A DNA stretch of 64,000 nt from Chromobacterium amazonense (GCF_001855565.1 NZ_MKCR01000028.1:1-64000); one strand, 5' to 3'. Positions 31,074 through 41,574 are shown, numbered from the stretch's first letter. Program-made: numbers and translations. Notes: a model not told the origin generated them from the sequence alone.

Positions 31074-31886
31074 ATGCCCGAACTGCCAGAAGTCGAAACC
31101 ACCCGCCGCGGCGTCGAGCCGCACCTGACCGGCCGCACCTTGCGCGGCGCCGTCGTGCGCAATCCCTCGCTGCGCTGGCCGGTGCCGCCCGACCTTGCCG
31201 AGCGCCTCGCCGGCGAGACCGTGCTGGCGGTGCGCAGGCGCGCCAAATACCTGCTGCTGGAATGCCAAAGCGGCACCTTGCTGATTCACCTGGGCATGTC
31301 CGGCAGCCTGCGGGTGATGGCGTCCGGCGCGCCGGCGCAAAAGCACGACCACGTGGACCTGTTGCTCGACGGCCAATTGCTGCGCTATCGCGATCCGCGG
31401 CGCTTCGGCGCCATGCTGTGGCATGTCGGGCCGATCGAGCTGCATCCTCTATTGAAAGACCTGGGGCCGGAGCCCCTGTCGGACGCCTTCGACGGCGCCG
31501 CGCTGTTCGAGGCCATCCGGCGTCGCAGCAGCGCCATCAAGCTGGCCATCATGGACAATCACGTGGTGGTCGGCGTCGGCAATATCTACGCCAATGAGTC
31601 ACTGTTTTACGCCGGCATCGCCCCGACGCGTCCCGCCAACTCGCTCACGCGCGCCGAATGCGACCTGCTGGCGGCAGAAATCCGCGCCGTGCTGCGGCGG
31701 GCAATCGATGCCGGCGGCAGCACCTTGCGCGATTTCGTCGACAGCGAGGGCAAGCCCGGCTACTTCCAGCAAAGCTATATGGTGTACGACCGCCAGGAGG
31801 CGCCGTGCCGCCGTTGCGGCGCCCCCATCCGTCATATCCGCCAGGGACAGCGCAGCTCTTACTATTGCCCGCTGTGCCAGCCGTGA
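31074..31886 (+). CDS. mutM: Formamidopyrimidine-DNA glycosylase
   Basis: A 270-residue base-excision repair enzyme removing 8-oxoguanine and formamidopyrimidines. It begins [17 protein letters not shown], where the exposed proline and next glutamate are catalytic. It has [13 protein letters not shown] (near 70), [20 protein letters not shown] (the helix-two-turn-helix with the conserved NIYA), and a C-terminal zinc finger with [11 protein letters not shown] and YYCPLCQP. The frame is open from 31026, but ATG 31074 gives the invariant N-terminus. The acyltransferase gene starts on its stop codon. Confidence 0.97.
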   Translation: MPELPEVETTRRGVEPHLTGRTLRGAVVRNPSLRWPVPPDLAERLAGETVLAVRRRAKYLLLECQSGTLLIHLGMSGSLRVMASGAPAQKHDHVDLLLDGQLLRYRDPRRFGAMLWHVGPIELHPLLKDLGPEPLSDAFDGAALFEAIRRRSSAIKLAIMDNHVVVGVGNIYANESLFYAGIAPTRPANSLTRAECDLLAAEIRAVLRRAIDAGGSTLRDFVDSEGKPGYFQQSYMVYDRQEAPCRRCGAPIRHIRQGQRSSYYCPLCQP

Positions 31887-32755
31887 TAGAGTGGCGGCCT
31901 GTCATCATTCAGACTCGAAATCTTAAAAAAACCTTGAAGTCATCCGCTACCACCTCAGTCGCCACTCGCTGCGGCCGCGTTTTGCGCCTGCTTGGCCACC
32001 TGGCCGTAGGCGTGTTCATCATCGCGACCCGCTATTCCCGGCTGGCGCAGGCCGAACGCGCGGTCGTCACTCGCCGCTGGGCGCAGCACGCGCTGAAGAT
32101 ACTCGGCGTCAGCATCAAGGTTCAGGGCATCAATCCCGGTTTTTACCCGCCCAATACGCTGCTGGTGGCCAATCATGTGTCCTGGCTGGACATCATCGCG
32201 CTGAACAGCTGCACCGTATCGCGCTTTGTCGCCAAACGGGAGATTCGCGATTGGCCGCTGATCGGCTGGCTGGCCTATGCCGCCGGCACGCTGTTCATTG
32301 ATCGCGGCAACCGCCGCGACGCCAGCCGCGTCAATCAGATTCTGGCCGAGGCGATGCAGAACGGCGGCTGCATGGCCGTATTCCCGGAAGCCACCACCTC
32401 GGACGGCAGCGGCCTGCTGCCGTTCAAAGCGTCCTTGTTCGAGGCGGCCCTGTTGGCGGGCGGCACGGTGCAGCCGGTCTCGCTGCGCTACCAGCGCCCG
32501 GATGGCAGCCTGCTGCTGGAGGCGGCCTATATCGATGAGATTTCCCTGCTGCAAAGCATGGGAAAGGTATTGTCCGTCCCCGAAATCGAGATCGAAATCT
32601 GCTACGGCAAGCCGCTGAAGGCCGGCGATACCGGCCTGGACAACCGCTTTCTGCTGGCCGAGGCCGCCCGCGGCGAGGTGGCGCGCGGCTTGCGCCTGAC
32701 GCTGGAGAGCCCTGCCGCATCGGCTTGCCAGGCCACCAGCGAAACCGGCGCCTGA
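31883..32755 (+). CDS. 1-acyl-sn-glycerol-3-phosphate acyltransferase (PlsC family)
   Basis: A lysophospholipid acyltransferase of about 290 residues. The catalytic HX4D motif is NHVSWLD (near 99), the substrate-binding FPEATTSDG near 169, and [10 protein letters not shown] near 138. One hydrophobic segment near the N-terminus ([18 protein letters not shown]) is a membrane anchor. The start is uncertain: GTG 31883 overlaps the mutM stop as GTGA, which fits coupling. No ATG lies before the conserved region, but a TTG further in is also possible. It is convergent with apaH, with only 7 bases between. Confidence 0.87.
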   Translation: MIEWRPVIIQTRNLKKTLKSSATTSVATRCGRVLRLLGHLAVGVFIIATRYSRLAQAERAVVTRRWAQHALKILGVSIKVQGINPGFYPPNTLLVANHVSWLDIIALNSCTVSRFVAKREIRDWPLIGWLAYAAGTLFIDRGNRRDASRVNQILAEAMQNGGCMAVFPEATTSDGSGLLPFKASLFEAALLAGGTVQPVSLRYQRPDGSLLLEAAYIDEISLLQSMGKVLSVPEIEIEICYGKPLKAGDTGLDNRFLLAEAARGEVARGLRLTLESPAASACQATSETGA

Positions 32756-32762
32756 GCCAGCC

Positions 32763-33596
32763 CTATTTACCCGCCGCCAGCGCGACTTCCCGGTACGCCT
32801 CGCACGGCAGGGAAAACAGCTGGCGGTCGTCCAGCCGCAGCGCGGACAGGCTGCCTCCCCACAGGCAGCCGGAGTCTATCGCCAGAATATCCTCGTCCAG
32901 ATGCAGGCCCAGCGCCGACCAGTGGCCGCACACAATCGGCGTGCCGCCATGGCGGCGGCCCGGCGCCTCGAACCACGGCACCAGATTGGCCGGCGCGCCG
33001 TCCAACTCGCCCTTGTAGCTCAGATCGATCTCGCCGTCGCGGGTCAGGAAGCGCATGCGGGTCATCACATTGACGATGATGCGCAGCCTGTCCACGCCTT
33101 TCAGATCGTCGCTCCAGCGCGTCGGCTTGTTGCCGTACAGACGGCCCAGGAATTCCCGATATCGATTGCTGGCCAGACCGAACTCCACCTCCTCGGCCAA
33201 GCGCAGCGCCTTGGAAATGGTCCACTCCGGCAGCAAGCCCGCGTGCACCATGGCGTAGCCATGCCCCTCCAGCATAAGCGGCTGGCAGCGCAGCCAGTCC
33301 AGCAATACCTTGCCATCAGCGGCGTTCAGAATATCCTCGATGGTGTCGTCCCGATGCAGCTTGCCGAAACCCTCCGACACCGCCAGCAGATGCAGGTCAT
33401 GATTGCCCAGCACCATCTCCACATGATCCTGATGGCGGAATACCCAGCGCAGCACGTCCAGCGACTGCGGGCCGCGATTGACCAGATCGCCGGTCAACCA
33501 CAAGGTGTCTTTGCCAGGATTGAAATCGATCAAGCGCAGCAACTTCTGGAAAGGAGCGAAGCAACCCTGGATATCGCCGATTGCATAGATGGCCAT
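32763..33596 (-). CDS. apaH: Bis(5'-nucleosyl)-tetraphosphatase, symmetrical
   Basis: A 277-residue metallophosphatase hydrolysing Ap4A to two ADP and decapping Np4-capped RNA. It opens MAIYAIGDIQGCFAPFQKLL with the metal-binding GDIQGC, then TLWLTGDLVNRGPQSL and MVLGNHDLHLLAV, the calcineurin-like GDxxG, GDxVDRG-type and GNHD motifs. GHGYAMVHAGLLPEW and VCGHWSALGL supply the later histidines. The frame continues upstream to 33725, but ATG 33596 fits the family. It is divergent from rep. Confidence 0.96.
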   Translation of the reverse strand: MAIYAIGDIQGCFAPFQKLLRLIDFNPGKDTLWLTGDLVNRGPQSLDVLRWVFRHQDHVEMVLGNHDLHLLAVSEGFGKLHRDDTIEDILNAADGKVLLDWLRCQPLMLEGHGYAMVHAGLLPEWTISKALRLAEEVEFGLASNRYREFLGRLYGNKPTRWSDDLKGVDRLRIIVNVMTRMRFLTRDGEIDLSYKGELDGAPANLVPWFEAPGRRHGGTPIVCGHWSALGLHLDEDILAIDSGCLWGGSLSALRLDDRQLFSLPCEAYREVALAAGK

Positions 33597-33661
33597 TATT
33601 ATTTCCTTGTGAAGCGGATCGAGGACGATCCCATCCGCGTTTAAGCCATGATACCCCATGC

Positions 33662-33667
33662 TACAAT
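33662..33667 (+). promoter_or_regulatory. Candidate -10 element before rep
   Basis: TACAAT lies 49 bases before the rep start. The same GCTACAAT-type sequence appears before recC and TCTACAAT before the decarboxylase, so it may be the common -10 form here. No good -35 element is evident. Confidence 0.3.
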
Positions 33668-33715
33668 GCACGGCCTCGATTACCGAATTGCTACGCCCGC
33701 CCGGGCCATACCGCC

Positions 33716-35740
33716 ATGTCCGCACCCCTGCTCAACCCGCCGCAACGCGCGGCCATTCATTACCTAGACGGCCCCTTGCTGGTGCTGGCGGGCGCGGGCT
33801 CCGGCAAGACCCGGGTCATCACCTACAAGATCGCGCATCTGGTGCGCGAGGGCGGCATCCCGGCGCGGCACATCGCCGCCATCACCTTCACAAACAAGGC
33901 CGCGCGCGAGATGCTGGAGCGCGTGGGCAAGCTGATGACCTCGGCCGAGATCCGCGGCATCACCGTCTCCACCTTCCACTCGCTGGGGATGCACATCCTC
34001 AGGCAGGAAGCGCCACATCTCGGTTATAAACCGCAATTCTCCATTCTGGATTCCTACGATGCCGGCAAGATCATCGCCGACATCCTGAACACCACATCCA
34101 AGGACGAGATCCGCAAGGTCCAGAGCCAGATCTCGCTATGGAAAAACGACCTGAAAACGCCGGACGACATGCTGCTGGCGGCCCAGGATCAGTGGGAAAG
34201 CGTCTGCGCCCAAACCTATCTCGCCTATCAGGACACGCTGACGGCCTATCAGGCGATGGACTTCGACGATCTGATCCGCCTGCCGGTGCAGCTGTTCCGC
34301 GAACATCCCGAGGTGCTGCTGAAATGGCAGGGCAAGCTGCGCTACCTGCTGATAGACGAATACCAGGACACCAACACCTGCCAGTACCAGCTGGTGAAGC
34401 TGCTGACCGGCGTCCGCGGCCTGTTCACCGCGGTGGGCGACGACGACCAGTCCATCTACGCCTGGCGCGGCGCCAATATGGAAAACCTGCGCCTGCTGCA
34501 GCAGGACTTTCCCGCATTGAAGGTGATCAAGCTGGAGCAGAACTACCGCTCCACCGCCCGCATCCTGCGCGCCGCCAACAGCGTGATCTCCAACAACCCC
34601 AAGCTGTTCGAGAAGCAGCTGTGGAGCGAGCTGGGCCTGGGCGAGCCGATACACGTGGTGCAATGCAAGGACGAGGAGCACGAGGCCGAAACCGTGGTGC
34701 AGCGGCTGCTGGCGCACAAGTTCGAATTCCGGACGGAGTTCAAGGACTACGCGATTCTCTACCGCGGCAACTACCAGGCGCGCATCTTCGAGCAGGCGCT
34801 GCGCAATCAGCGCATCCCGTACCAGATGGCCGGCGGCCAGAGCTTCTTCGACAAGCCTGAGATCAAGGATCTGCTGGCTTACATGCGGCTGATCGCCAAC
34901 CCGGACGACGACCCGGCCTTCATTCGCGCCATCACCACGCCCAAGCGCGGCGTCGGGGCCGGCACGCTGGAAAAACTGGGCGCCTGGTCCGGCCAATACG
35001 GCAAGAGCCTGTTCGCCGCCGCCCATGACGCAGGCCTGCGGGTGCAGATTCAAGCCGCACAGCTGGCTCCGCTGGAACAGTTTTGCGACTTCATCAGCCA
35101 GCTCCAATACCGCGCCACCCGCGAGGAAGCCGGCAAGCTCGCGCTGGAACTGCTGCAGGCCATCGGTTACGAGGCATGGCTGTACGATGGCGAGGACAGT
35201 CCGAAGATTGCCGAGACCAAGTGGAAGAACCTGCTGGAGATGGTGGCCTGGCTGGCGCGCAAGGGCAGCGACGATGGCAAGAACCTGATCGAACTGACCC
35301 AGACCATCGCCTTGATCACCATGCTGGAAGGCCGCGACGAAGGCGAGGTGGACGCGGTAAGAATGTCCACCCTGCACGCTTCCAAGGGCCTGGAATACCC
35401 TCATGTGTTCCTGGTCGGCTGCGAGGAAGGCATCCTGCCGCATAGCGAGTCGGTAGAGAACGGCATGGTGGAGGAGGAGCGGCGACTGATGTACGTCGGC
35501 ATCACGCGCGCCCAGCGCAGCCTGACGCTGAGCTATTGCGTGAAGCGCCGCCGCGCAGGCGAATGGCAATTCATCGAGCCGTCGCGCTTCATCAGCGAGA
35601 TAGACGGCGACGACTTGCGCCATTTCGGCAAACCCGGCGCGGAACCGCTGGTCAGCAAGACGGAAGGCAAGTCGCGGCTGGCCAATTTGACGGCCATGCT
35701 GGCCGGCAAGGACAAGTCCGGCGATCCGCCGCAGAATTGA
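33716..35740 (+). CDS. rep: ATP-dependent DNA helicase Rep
   Basis: A 674-residue superfamily 1A 3'-5' helicase that clears protein blocks from replication forks. The Walker A motif is LVLAGAGSGKTRVIT near 22-36. Motif Ia is AITFTNKAAREM, motif II is LLIDEYQDTNT (near 216), motif III is VGDDDQSIYAWRGA, motif IV is EQNYRSTARIL, motif V is VRMSTLHASKGLEYPHVFLV (near 551), and motif VI is YVGITRAQRSLTLSYC. Length and the AYMRLIANPDDDPAF segment fit Rep rather than UvrD. ATG 33716 is the family start; the frame itself is open further up. Confidence 0.96.
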   Translation: MSAPLLNPPQRAAIHYLDGPLLVLAGAGSGKTRVITYKIAHLVREGGIPARHIAAITFTNKAAREMLERVGKLMTSAEIRGITVSTFHSLGMHILRQEAPHLGYKPQFSILDSYDAGKIIADILNTTSKDEIRKVQSQISLWKNDLKTPDDMLLAAQDQWESVCAQTYLAYQDTLTAYQAMDFDDLIRLPVQLFREHPEVLLKWQGKLRYLLIDEYQDTNTCQYQLVKLLTGVRGLFTAVGDDDQSIYAWRGANMENLRLLQQDFPALKVIKLEQNYRSTARILRAANSVISNNPKLFEKQLWSELGLGEPIHVVQCKDEEHEAETVVQRLLAHKFEFRTEFKDYAILYRGNYQARIFEQALRNQRIPYQMAGGQSFFDKPEIKDLLAYMRLIANPDDDPAFIRAITTPKRGVGAGTLEKLGAWSGQYGKSLFAAAHDAGLRVQIQAAQLAPLEQFCDFISQLQYRATREEAGKLALELLQAIGYEAWLYDGEDSPKIAETKWKNLLEMVAWLARKGSDDGKNLIELTQTIALITMLEGRDEGEVDAVRMSTLHASKGLEYPHVFLVGCEEGILPHSESVENGMVEEERRLMYVGITRAQRSLTLSYCVKRRRAGEWQFIEPSRFISEIDGDDLRHFGKPGAEPLVSKTEGKSRLANLTAMLAGKDKSGDPPQN

Positions 35741-36002
35741 GCGGGCAAGAAAAATGGCGCCGCGAGGCGCCATAAAGAAGAATGAGGAACATCTCTGGGT
35801 GAAGCGAGGCTGGGGAACCTCACCTGACTTGCAAGCTTGACTGGCCTACCCGTCAATCAGATGTGCCCATGATGCCTGAAGTGGCATGTGCTGCCACCTG
35901 TCCTTTCTATCCGGTCACATCTATTGACTTTTTGACGCAACGCAATAAACATAAAAAACGCCCCAAGCTTGAACCATGGGGCGTTTTTATTACTGCTATC
36001 AA
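35741..36002. other. Intergenic region with two hairpins
   Basis: No coding frame is convincing here. It holds a small hairpin (ATGGCGCC/GGCGCCAT, 35754-35773) followed by A rather than T on the rep strand, and then the bidirectional terminator at 35954. The 180 bases between show no feature I can name. Confidence 0.5.
35954..35988. terminator. Bidirectional intrinsic terminator between rep and the cytochrome gene
   Basis: AAAAACGCCCC and GGGGCGTTTTT pair as an 11-bp stem around a 13-base loop, with T runs on both strands. It fits termination of the minus-strand cytochrome gene and readthrough from rep. Confidence 0.85.
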
Positions 36003-36746
36003 TTATTTTGAATTATTGACCATATACTCAACTGCGGCGCGGAATTCCGCATCGCTGCCGGTATAGCCGCCTTTAGGCGGCATGGCGTTCAAACCCTTGG
36101 TGGCGATCTTCACCACTTCATCCAGGCCCGGTTTCAGGCGCTCGGCCCAAGCTGCCTTATCGCCGAATTTAGGCGCGTTGGCTACGCCGGCCGCATGGCA
36201 GGCCACGCATACGCTTTCATAGATCTTCTTGCCCACCACGGCGGGATCGGCCGCAGCCGCCGCGCCGGCTGCGCCGCCCACCGGCGGCTCGGTGAACTTG
36301 GCGCCGCCGGCATTGCCCATATAGGCCACCGCGCGCTTCACTTCATCGTCGGTCAAGTCCGGCGAACCACCCTTGGCCGGCATCGCGTTGAAACCGTGCA
36401 AAGCATGGTTCACCAGCGTATCCCAACCCTTGGCGATGCGCGGCGCCCACGCGCCAGCGTCGCCGAACTTGGGCGAGCCCGCCAATCCCGTGCCGTGACA
36501 GGAAATGCAAAGACCCTTGTAGACTTGCTCGCCGGTGCGCATGCCCGGCGGCGCGTCGCTGGCCTTGGACTCGCCCACCGGCTTCAGGCGGGCCGCGACG
36601 GCTTCCTTGGTCATCACCTCGGCATCCACATTGAATCCACTGGTGGCCAGCTTGGCCAGAAGCCAAATCGCCACGACAAGAAAGACAACGACGCTGACCA
36701 GAACCTTTACGATCTGACCGGGGGCCATTCCGTTCTCATTACTCAT
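36003..36746 (-). CDS. Membrane-anchored diheme cytochrome c (cytochrome c5-like)
   Basis: A 247-residue protein with an uncleaved N-terminal helix (IVKVLVSVVVFLVVAIWLLA, about 12-31) and two c-type heme sites. The first is CISCH near 80 with axial methionine in FNAMPAKGG, and the second is CVACH near 180 with LNAMPPKGG. The two domains are tandem copies joined by an alanine/glycine-rich linker. It should carry electrons at the periplasmic side of the membrane, probably to a terminal oxidase or reductase. No maturation genes are adjacent. It is monocistronic. Confidence 0.92.
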   Translation of the reverse strand: MSNENGMAPGQIVKVLVSVVVFLVVAIWLLAKLATSGFNVDAEVMTKEAVAARLKPVGESKASDAPPGMRTGEQVYKGLCISCHGTGLAGSPKFGDAGAWAPRIAKGWDTLVNHALHGFNAMPAKGGSPDLTDDEVKRAVAYMGNAGGAKFTEPPVGGAAGAAAAADPAVVGKKIYESVCVACHAAGVANAPKFGDKAAWAERLKPGLDEVVKIATKGLNAMPPKGGYTGSDAEFRAAVEYMVNNSK

Positions 36747-36850
36747 CCCAAGCCTCGCCTGAAAAAAATGACATTTAAAACCCGTCGATTATAAAGTATG
36801 CAGGTGCGCAAGGCAAAAAACCATACTCTGGACTCGGATTAGTTTTCTAT

Positions 36851-36858
36851 TGTAGAAT
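36851..36858 (+). promoter_or_regulatory. Extended -10 promoter element for tRNA-Arg
   Basis: TG followed by TAGAAT lies 27 bases before the tRNA, a plausible extended -10 element. Confidence 0.4.
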
Positions 36859-36884
36859 GCATTCCTTGAGTGCAATCGCACAAA

Positions 36885-36961
36885 GCACCCGTAGCTCAGT
36901 TGGATAGAGTGTCAGTTTCCGAAGCTGAAGGTCACAGGTTCGATCCCTGTCGGGTGCGCCA
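36885..36961 (+). tRNA. tRNA-Arg (anticodon CCG)
   Basis: A complete 77-base cloverleaf: acceptor GCACCCG/CGGGTGC, D arm GCTCAGTTGGATAGAGT, anticodon arm TCAGTTTCCGAAGCTGA with CCG in the loop, T arm CACAGGTTCGATCCCTGTC-like stem and encoded CCA. A GC hairpin with T run follows at 36971-37003. No integrase gene or att duplication is seen nearby. Confidence 0.97.
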
Positions 36962-36970
36962 AAGAAATCA

Positions 36971-37003
36971 AGGGCTTGCGGCTTAAGCTGCGAGCCTTTT
37001 TTG
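36971..37003 (+). terminator. Terminator after tRNA-Arg
   Basis: GGGCTTGCGGCTT and AAGCTGCGAGCC pair with one or two mismatches around the AAGC centre, followed by TTTTTT. It is 10 bases past the tRNA. Confidence 0.75.
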
Positions 37004-37189
37004 TTTTTTATCCCGCTATTTTTCTGAATTACCGTAAAGCGAACGGGACTATAAAAAACATGCCATCCGGCAACCGCCGCCTCAATCCCGCAACACCCCA
37101 CCGCCCAGCCGAGTATTTTTTTACGCGTCAAATTTGATATAGATCATTTCAGCGCCGAATTTCACCGGATGCGATGCCATCGTTCTGCC

Positions 37190-37732
37190 TCAGCCAAACA
37201 AGCCTTGCCGCATGGCCAGCAACAACGGAACCAGTGACAGGCTATCGGGAATCTCATTGCGCGCGATCATTTCCATCACCTCGCCCCCATCAAACCAGTC
37301 CGTTTCCAGCACCTCATTGCCGTCGATCTGCTCGCAGCGACGCTCCGTCCGCTCTGCCAGGAAAATCTCGAACAGCTGATTGCTGCTGCCATATGTCGGA
37401 TAAAAGGCGATCAATGGCCGCAACGCCAGCGCGGCGTGGCCGGTCTCCTCCAGCAACTCGCGCCCCGCGGCCGCGAGCGACGTCTCGCCGACATCGACGC
37501 CGCCAGCTGGAATCGCCCAGACTTCGCGATCGATCAATACCCGGTACTGGCGCACCAGCAGCGCTTTGCCGGCATTCAAAGCCAAGACGCCCACTGCGGA
37601 GCGGTCATACTGAGCGGAGAAATAGCGAATCAAGTTGCCATCCGGCAAGCGGATCTGGCGCCGCCATACCTGAAACCAGGGATTCGCATGCTCCACGCTG
37701 ACATCCAGCACCTCCCAAGCCGCATTGGCCAT
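37190..37732 (-). CDS. ADP-ribose pyrophosphatase (Nudix hydrolase)
   Basis: A 180-residue Nudix hydrolase of the ADP-ribose/ADP-sugar type. The Nudix box GGVDVGETSLAAAGRELL, continuing into EETGHA, lies near 79-103 and matches G-x5-E-x7-R-E-x2-E-E-x-G. FYPTYGSSNQLFEIFLA is the pattern after the box seen in ADP-ribose pyrophosphatases. ATG 37732 (MANAAWEVLDV) is preferred over the earlier in-frame start at 37792 because AAAGGA precedes it and the longer frame would cross the ABC-transporter terminator. It likely cleaves ADP-ribose to AMP and ribose 5-phosphate. Confidence 0.88.
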   Translation of the reverse strand: MANAAWEVLDVSVEHANPWFQVWRRQIRLPDGNLIRYFSAQYDRSAVGVLALNAGKALLVRQYRVLIDREVWAIPAGGVDVGETSLAAAGRELLEETGHAALALRPLIAFYPTYGSSNQLFEIFLAERTERRCEQIDGNEVLETDWFDGGEVMEMIARNEIPDSLSLVPLLLAMRQGLFG

Positions 37733-37757
37733 CGCGTCGTCCTTTACGCATGAAAAA

Positions 37758-37781
37758 AACCCCTGCCCACGGGCAGGGGTT
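37758..37781 (-). terminator. Intrinsic terminator after the ABC transporter
   Basis: AACCCCTGCCC and GGGCAGGGGTT form an 11-bp stem with a 2-base spacer (a 4-base loop in practice), followed on the minus strand by seven T. It ends the ABC-transporter transcript just before the Nudix gene. Confidence 0.9.
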
Positions 37782-37788
37782 GGCTCGA

Positions 37789-39651
<1,863 letters not shown>

Positions 39652-39775
39652 AAAGATCGCTCCGCTCTCCGCCGCCGGGGAGGCGCGCGGACAATGGGTT
39701 TAAGGGAGCGATGACGGTATCGTATCCTGCGGCAAGATGCAACGGGAAAGTTGTAAGAATGCAGTCCGCGCGGAA

Positions 39776-39985
39776 CTACTCGATCCACTCCTGTTTGATG
39801 TAGACCTCTTCCAGCTTTTCGGTCTTGCGCGTCTTCACGTCCACGCGATGCACTTCCGCGCGCACATTGCCCCTATACACACGCAGCATCAGCTCCGCGG
39901 CTTGACGCGCCTGCTCCTGAGTCGGATGCAACGGCCCCTTGTCGTCGATGCCGAAGTGCGGCGAAATCAATTTCAACCGGTACAT
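39776..39985 (-). CDS. Small conserved hypothetical protein
   Basis: A 69-residue acidic/basic mixed protein beginning MYRLKLISPHFGIDDKG and ending VYIKQEWIE. The codon use is GC-rich in the third position like the neighbours, and the reading is the only good one in this interval, which supports a real gene. No signal peptide, helix-turn-helix or metal site is visible; the central QEQARQAAELMLRVYRGN is a helix. I do not recognise the family. The gene is 124 bases upstream of the ABC transporter on the same strand, so co-transcription is possible. Confidence 0.6.
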   Translation of the reverse strand: MYRLKLISPHFGIDDKGPLHPTQEQARQAAELMLRVYRGNVRAEVHRVDVKTRKTEKLEEVYIKQEWIE

Positions 39986-40223
39986 TTTTATTATCTCTGT
40001 CGAAATGACATTTAATGAATTTTTATACGAACTGGATTTCTTTCCGGCAATATTAACATGAGTTTAGCTGAATGCTCACCCCAATCGGCAATCAATCTGC
40101 TTCCTGTGCACATCAACATGTGCCGCCGACAAAACAGCATAAAACCACAATATTCCAATATTTAAACACTGAACATAAAATGATGAAAATTCATAGCATC
40201 TCGACTGATCGAAAAAAGAAACC
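39986..40223. other. AT-rich intergenic region left of the MITE copy
   Basis: About 240 bases, visibly richer in A and T than the surrounding genes. I see no coding frame with typical codon bias and no hairpin with a T run. The right end (AAAAAAGAAACCCGG) is one arm of the terminator that the MITE interrupts. Confidence 0.4.
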
Positions 40224-40344
40224 CGGCGTTGCCGGTAATGCCGTTCACTTAAGAGAAAAGCACCGTCTCTATGCATGGGAAACGGTGCTTTTTTTGTGGA
40301 TTCCTGTGCTCTCAAGGCCAGAAAAGTCGCCCGAAAATCCTTAA

Positions 40345-41506
40345 GGAAGGTCTGAACAACCTGCCACGCAAACAGAAATGCAATTTCTCGCGGGGCTTCG
40401 GTTGCATTTCACCCACCAATTCCAGATCGCCCGCCATGAGGATGACCGGGTGCTTCCGGTCATCCGGCCTTTTAACTCGCCGCCAGCAAGGCCTTTCGCG
40501 CCAGCCAGATGTTGGCCAGCCCAAACAGCGTCATCAGTTGCGCGGTGTTCTTCTTCAAACCGCGGTAGCGTGTTTTCAGGTAGCCAAACTGCTGCTTGAT
40601 GACCCGAAACGGATGCTCCACTTTGGCCCGAATCTTGGCTTTGACCATTTCGCCCAGCTGGATCTGCCGGTCGTCGGCTGAATCGGTCAGCGCTTTGCGC
40701 TGGCCGGGCCTCATCGCAATCCACCAACGCACCGCTCGCGATTGGTGTTCGGCTCGCTTGTGCACGCCAGCAAAGCCGGCGTCGCCAAACACATCGATTT
40801 CCTCGCCGTGCAACAACTGATCGACCATCGTGACATCCGCCACATTGGCGGGGGTGCCGGCCACGTGATGCACCAAGCCGGACTGGGCGTCGACGCCGAT
40901 ATGGGCCTTCATGCCGAAGTACCACTGATTGCCCTTCTTGGTTTGATGCATGTCCGGATCGCGCTCGCCCTGAGCGTTTTTGGTGGAGCTGGGCGCGTGG
41001 ATCAGGGTGGCATCGACGATGGTGCCTTGCTTCAACATCAGCCCTTTGTCGCAGAGATGCTGGTGGATGGCGGTAAACAGAGCGTGGGTCAGCTGGTGCT
41101 TTTCCAGCAGATGGCGGAAGTTCAGCAGGGTGGTTTCGTCCGGGACGGCGTCCAGGGAGAGGCCGGCGAACTGGCGCATGGAGGCGATCTCGTACAGGCT
41201 TTCTTCCATGGCGGGATCGGACAGGCTGTACCAGTGCTGCAGGCAGTAGACGCGCAGCATGGCGGACAACGGGTAGGGGCGGCGACCGTTGCCAGGCTTG
41301 GGATACACTGGATCGATGACGGCTTCGAGCTGCGCCCAAGGCATGACCTGATCCATCTCTGTCAGAAAGATTTCGCGGCGGGTGCGCTTCTTCTTAGCGG
41401 CGAGTTCGAGATCGGTGAAGGTCATCTGCTGTCGCATGCTGGCGTCCTGGATCTGACTGAGGGGGAGTCAGTTTACGGGAAGATTGGAGACTTGTTCAGA
41501 CCTTCC
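40345..41506 (-). mobile_element. IS5-family insertion sequence, 1162 bp, with TTAA target duplication
   Basis: Perfect 15-bp inverted repeats GGAAGGTCTGAACAA bound the element (40345 and the reverse at 41506). TTAA is duplicated at 40341-40344 and 41507-41510, matching the YTAR target of IS5-group elements. The one transposase gene is intact. It sits inside the right terminal repeat of the MITE. Subterminal hairpins (for example AAATGCAA...TTGCATTT near 40376) lie in the region downstream of the gene. Confidence 0.92.
40472..41437 (-). CDS. IS5-family transposase (DDE)
   Basis: A 321-residue IS5-group transposase. The N-terminal region holds RREIFLTEMDQVMPWAQLEA and YPKPGNGRRPYPLSAMLRVY, typical of the family. 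The catalytic residues appear in TIVDATLIHAPSS (Asp near 140), DVFGDAGFAGVHKR (second Asp), and KAKIRAKVEHPFRVIKQQFG (Glu, in the Y-(2)-R-(3)-E-(6)-K-type region). The gene has no frameshift and the element has intact ends and a clean duplication, so it is likely active or recently active. Confidence 0.93.
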   Translation of the reverse strand: MRQQMTFTDLELAAKKKRTRREIFLTEMDQVMPWAQLEAVIDPVYPKPGNGRRPYPLSAMLRVYCLQHWYSLSDPAMEESLYEIASMRQFAGLSLDAVPDETTLLNFRHLLEKHQLTHALFTAIHQHLCDKGLMLKQGTIVDATLIHAPSSTKNAQGERDPDMHQTKKGNQWYFGMKAHIGVDAQSGLVHHVAGTPANVADVTMVDQLLHGEEIDVFGDAGFAGVHKRAEHQSRAVRWWIAMRPGQRKALTDSADDRQIQLGEMVKAKIRAKVEHPFRVIKQQFGYLKTRYRGLKKNTAQLMTLFGLANIWLARKALLAAS

Positions 41507-41574
41507 TTAAGTGAGCGGCATTACGGCGTTGCCGGGCTTTTTCATTCGCGCACGCGCGATGCGATAAGCTGGAC

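Larger units (their letters stand above)
40224..41535. mobile_element. MITE-like element copy 1 with flanking 12-bp duplications, interrupted by an IS5-family IS
   Basis: The element proper is 40236-41523. It begins TAATGCCGTTCACTTAAG and ends in the inverted copy TTAAGTGAGCGGCATTA (one mismatch). Perfect 12-bp direct repeats CGGCGTTGCCGG flank it (40224-40235 and 41524-41535). Subtracting the 1162-bp IS and its 4-bp duplication leaves 122 bp, the same length as copy 2 at 61164. It contains an internal hairpin AAAAGCACCGT / ACGGTGCTTTT followed by T residues, and no coding frame. The outer flanks (AAACCCGGC on the left, GCCGGGCTTTTT on the right) reconstitute a terminator hairpin for the minus-strand gene at 41575. 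Confidence 0.75.

Noticed and set aside
34136-35773. A 545-residue minus-strand open frame inside rep.
   Set aside because: Antisense shadow of a conserved helicase gene; its residues (Gln, Arg and His rich) do not fit a protein family.
36847-37131. Minus-strand frame reading through the tRNA-Arg gene (PDRDRTCDLQ).
   Set aside because: This is the well-known false protein produced by reading antisense to a tRNA; codon use is poor.
37134-37147. TTGATATAGATCAT, a 9 of 10 match to the Fnr box.
   Set aside because: It lies between two genes that both end here (tRNA-Arg and the Nudix gene), so no promoter is expected at it.
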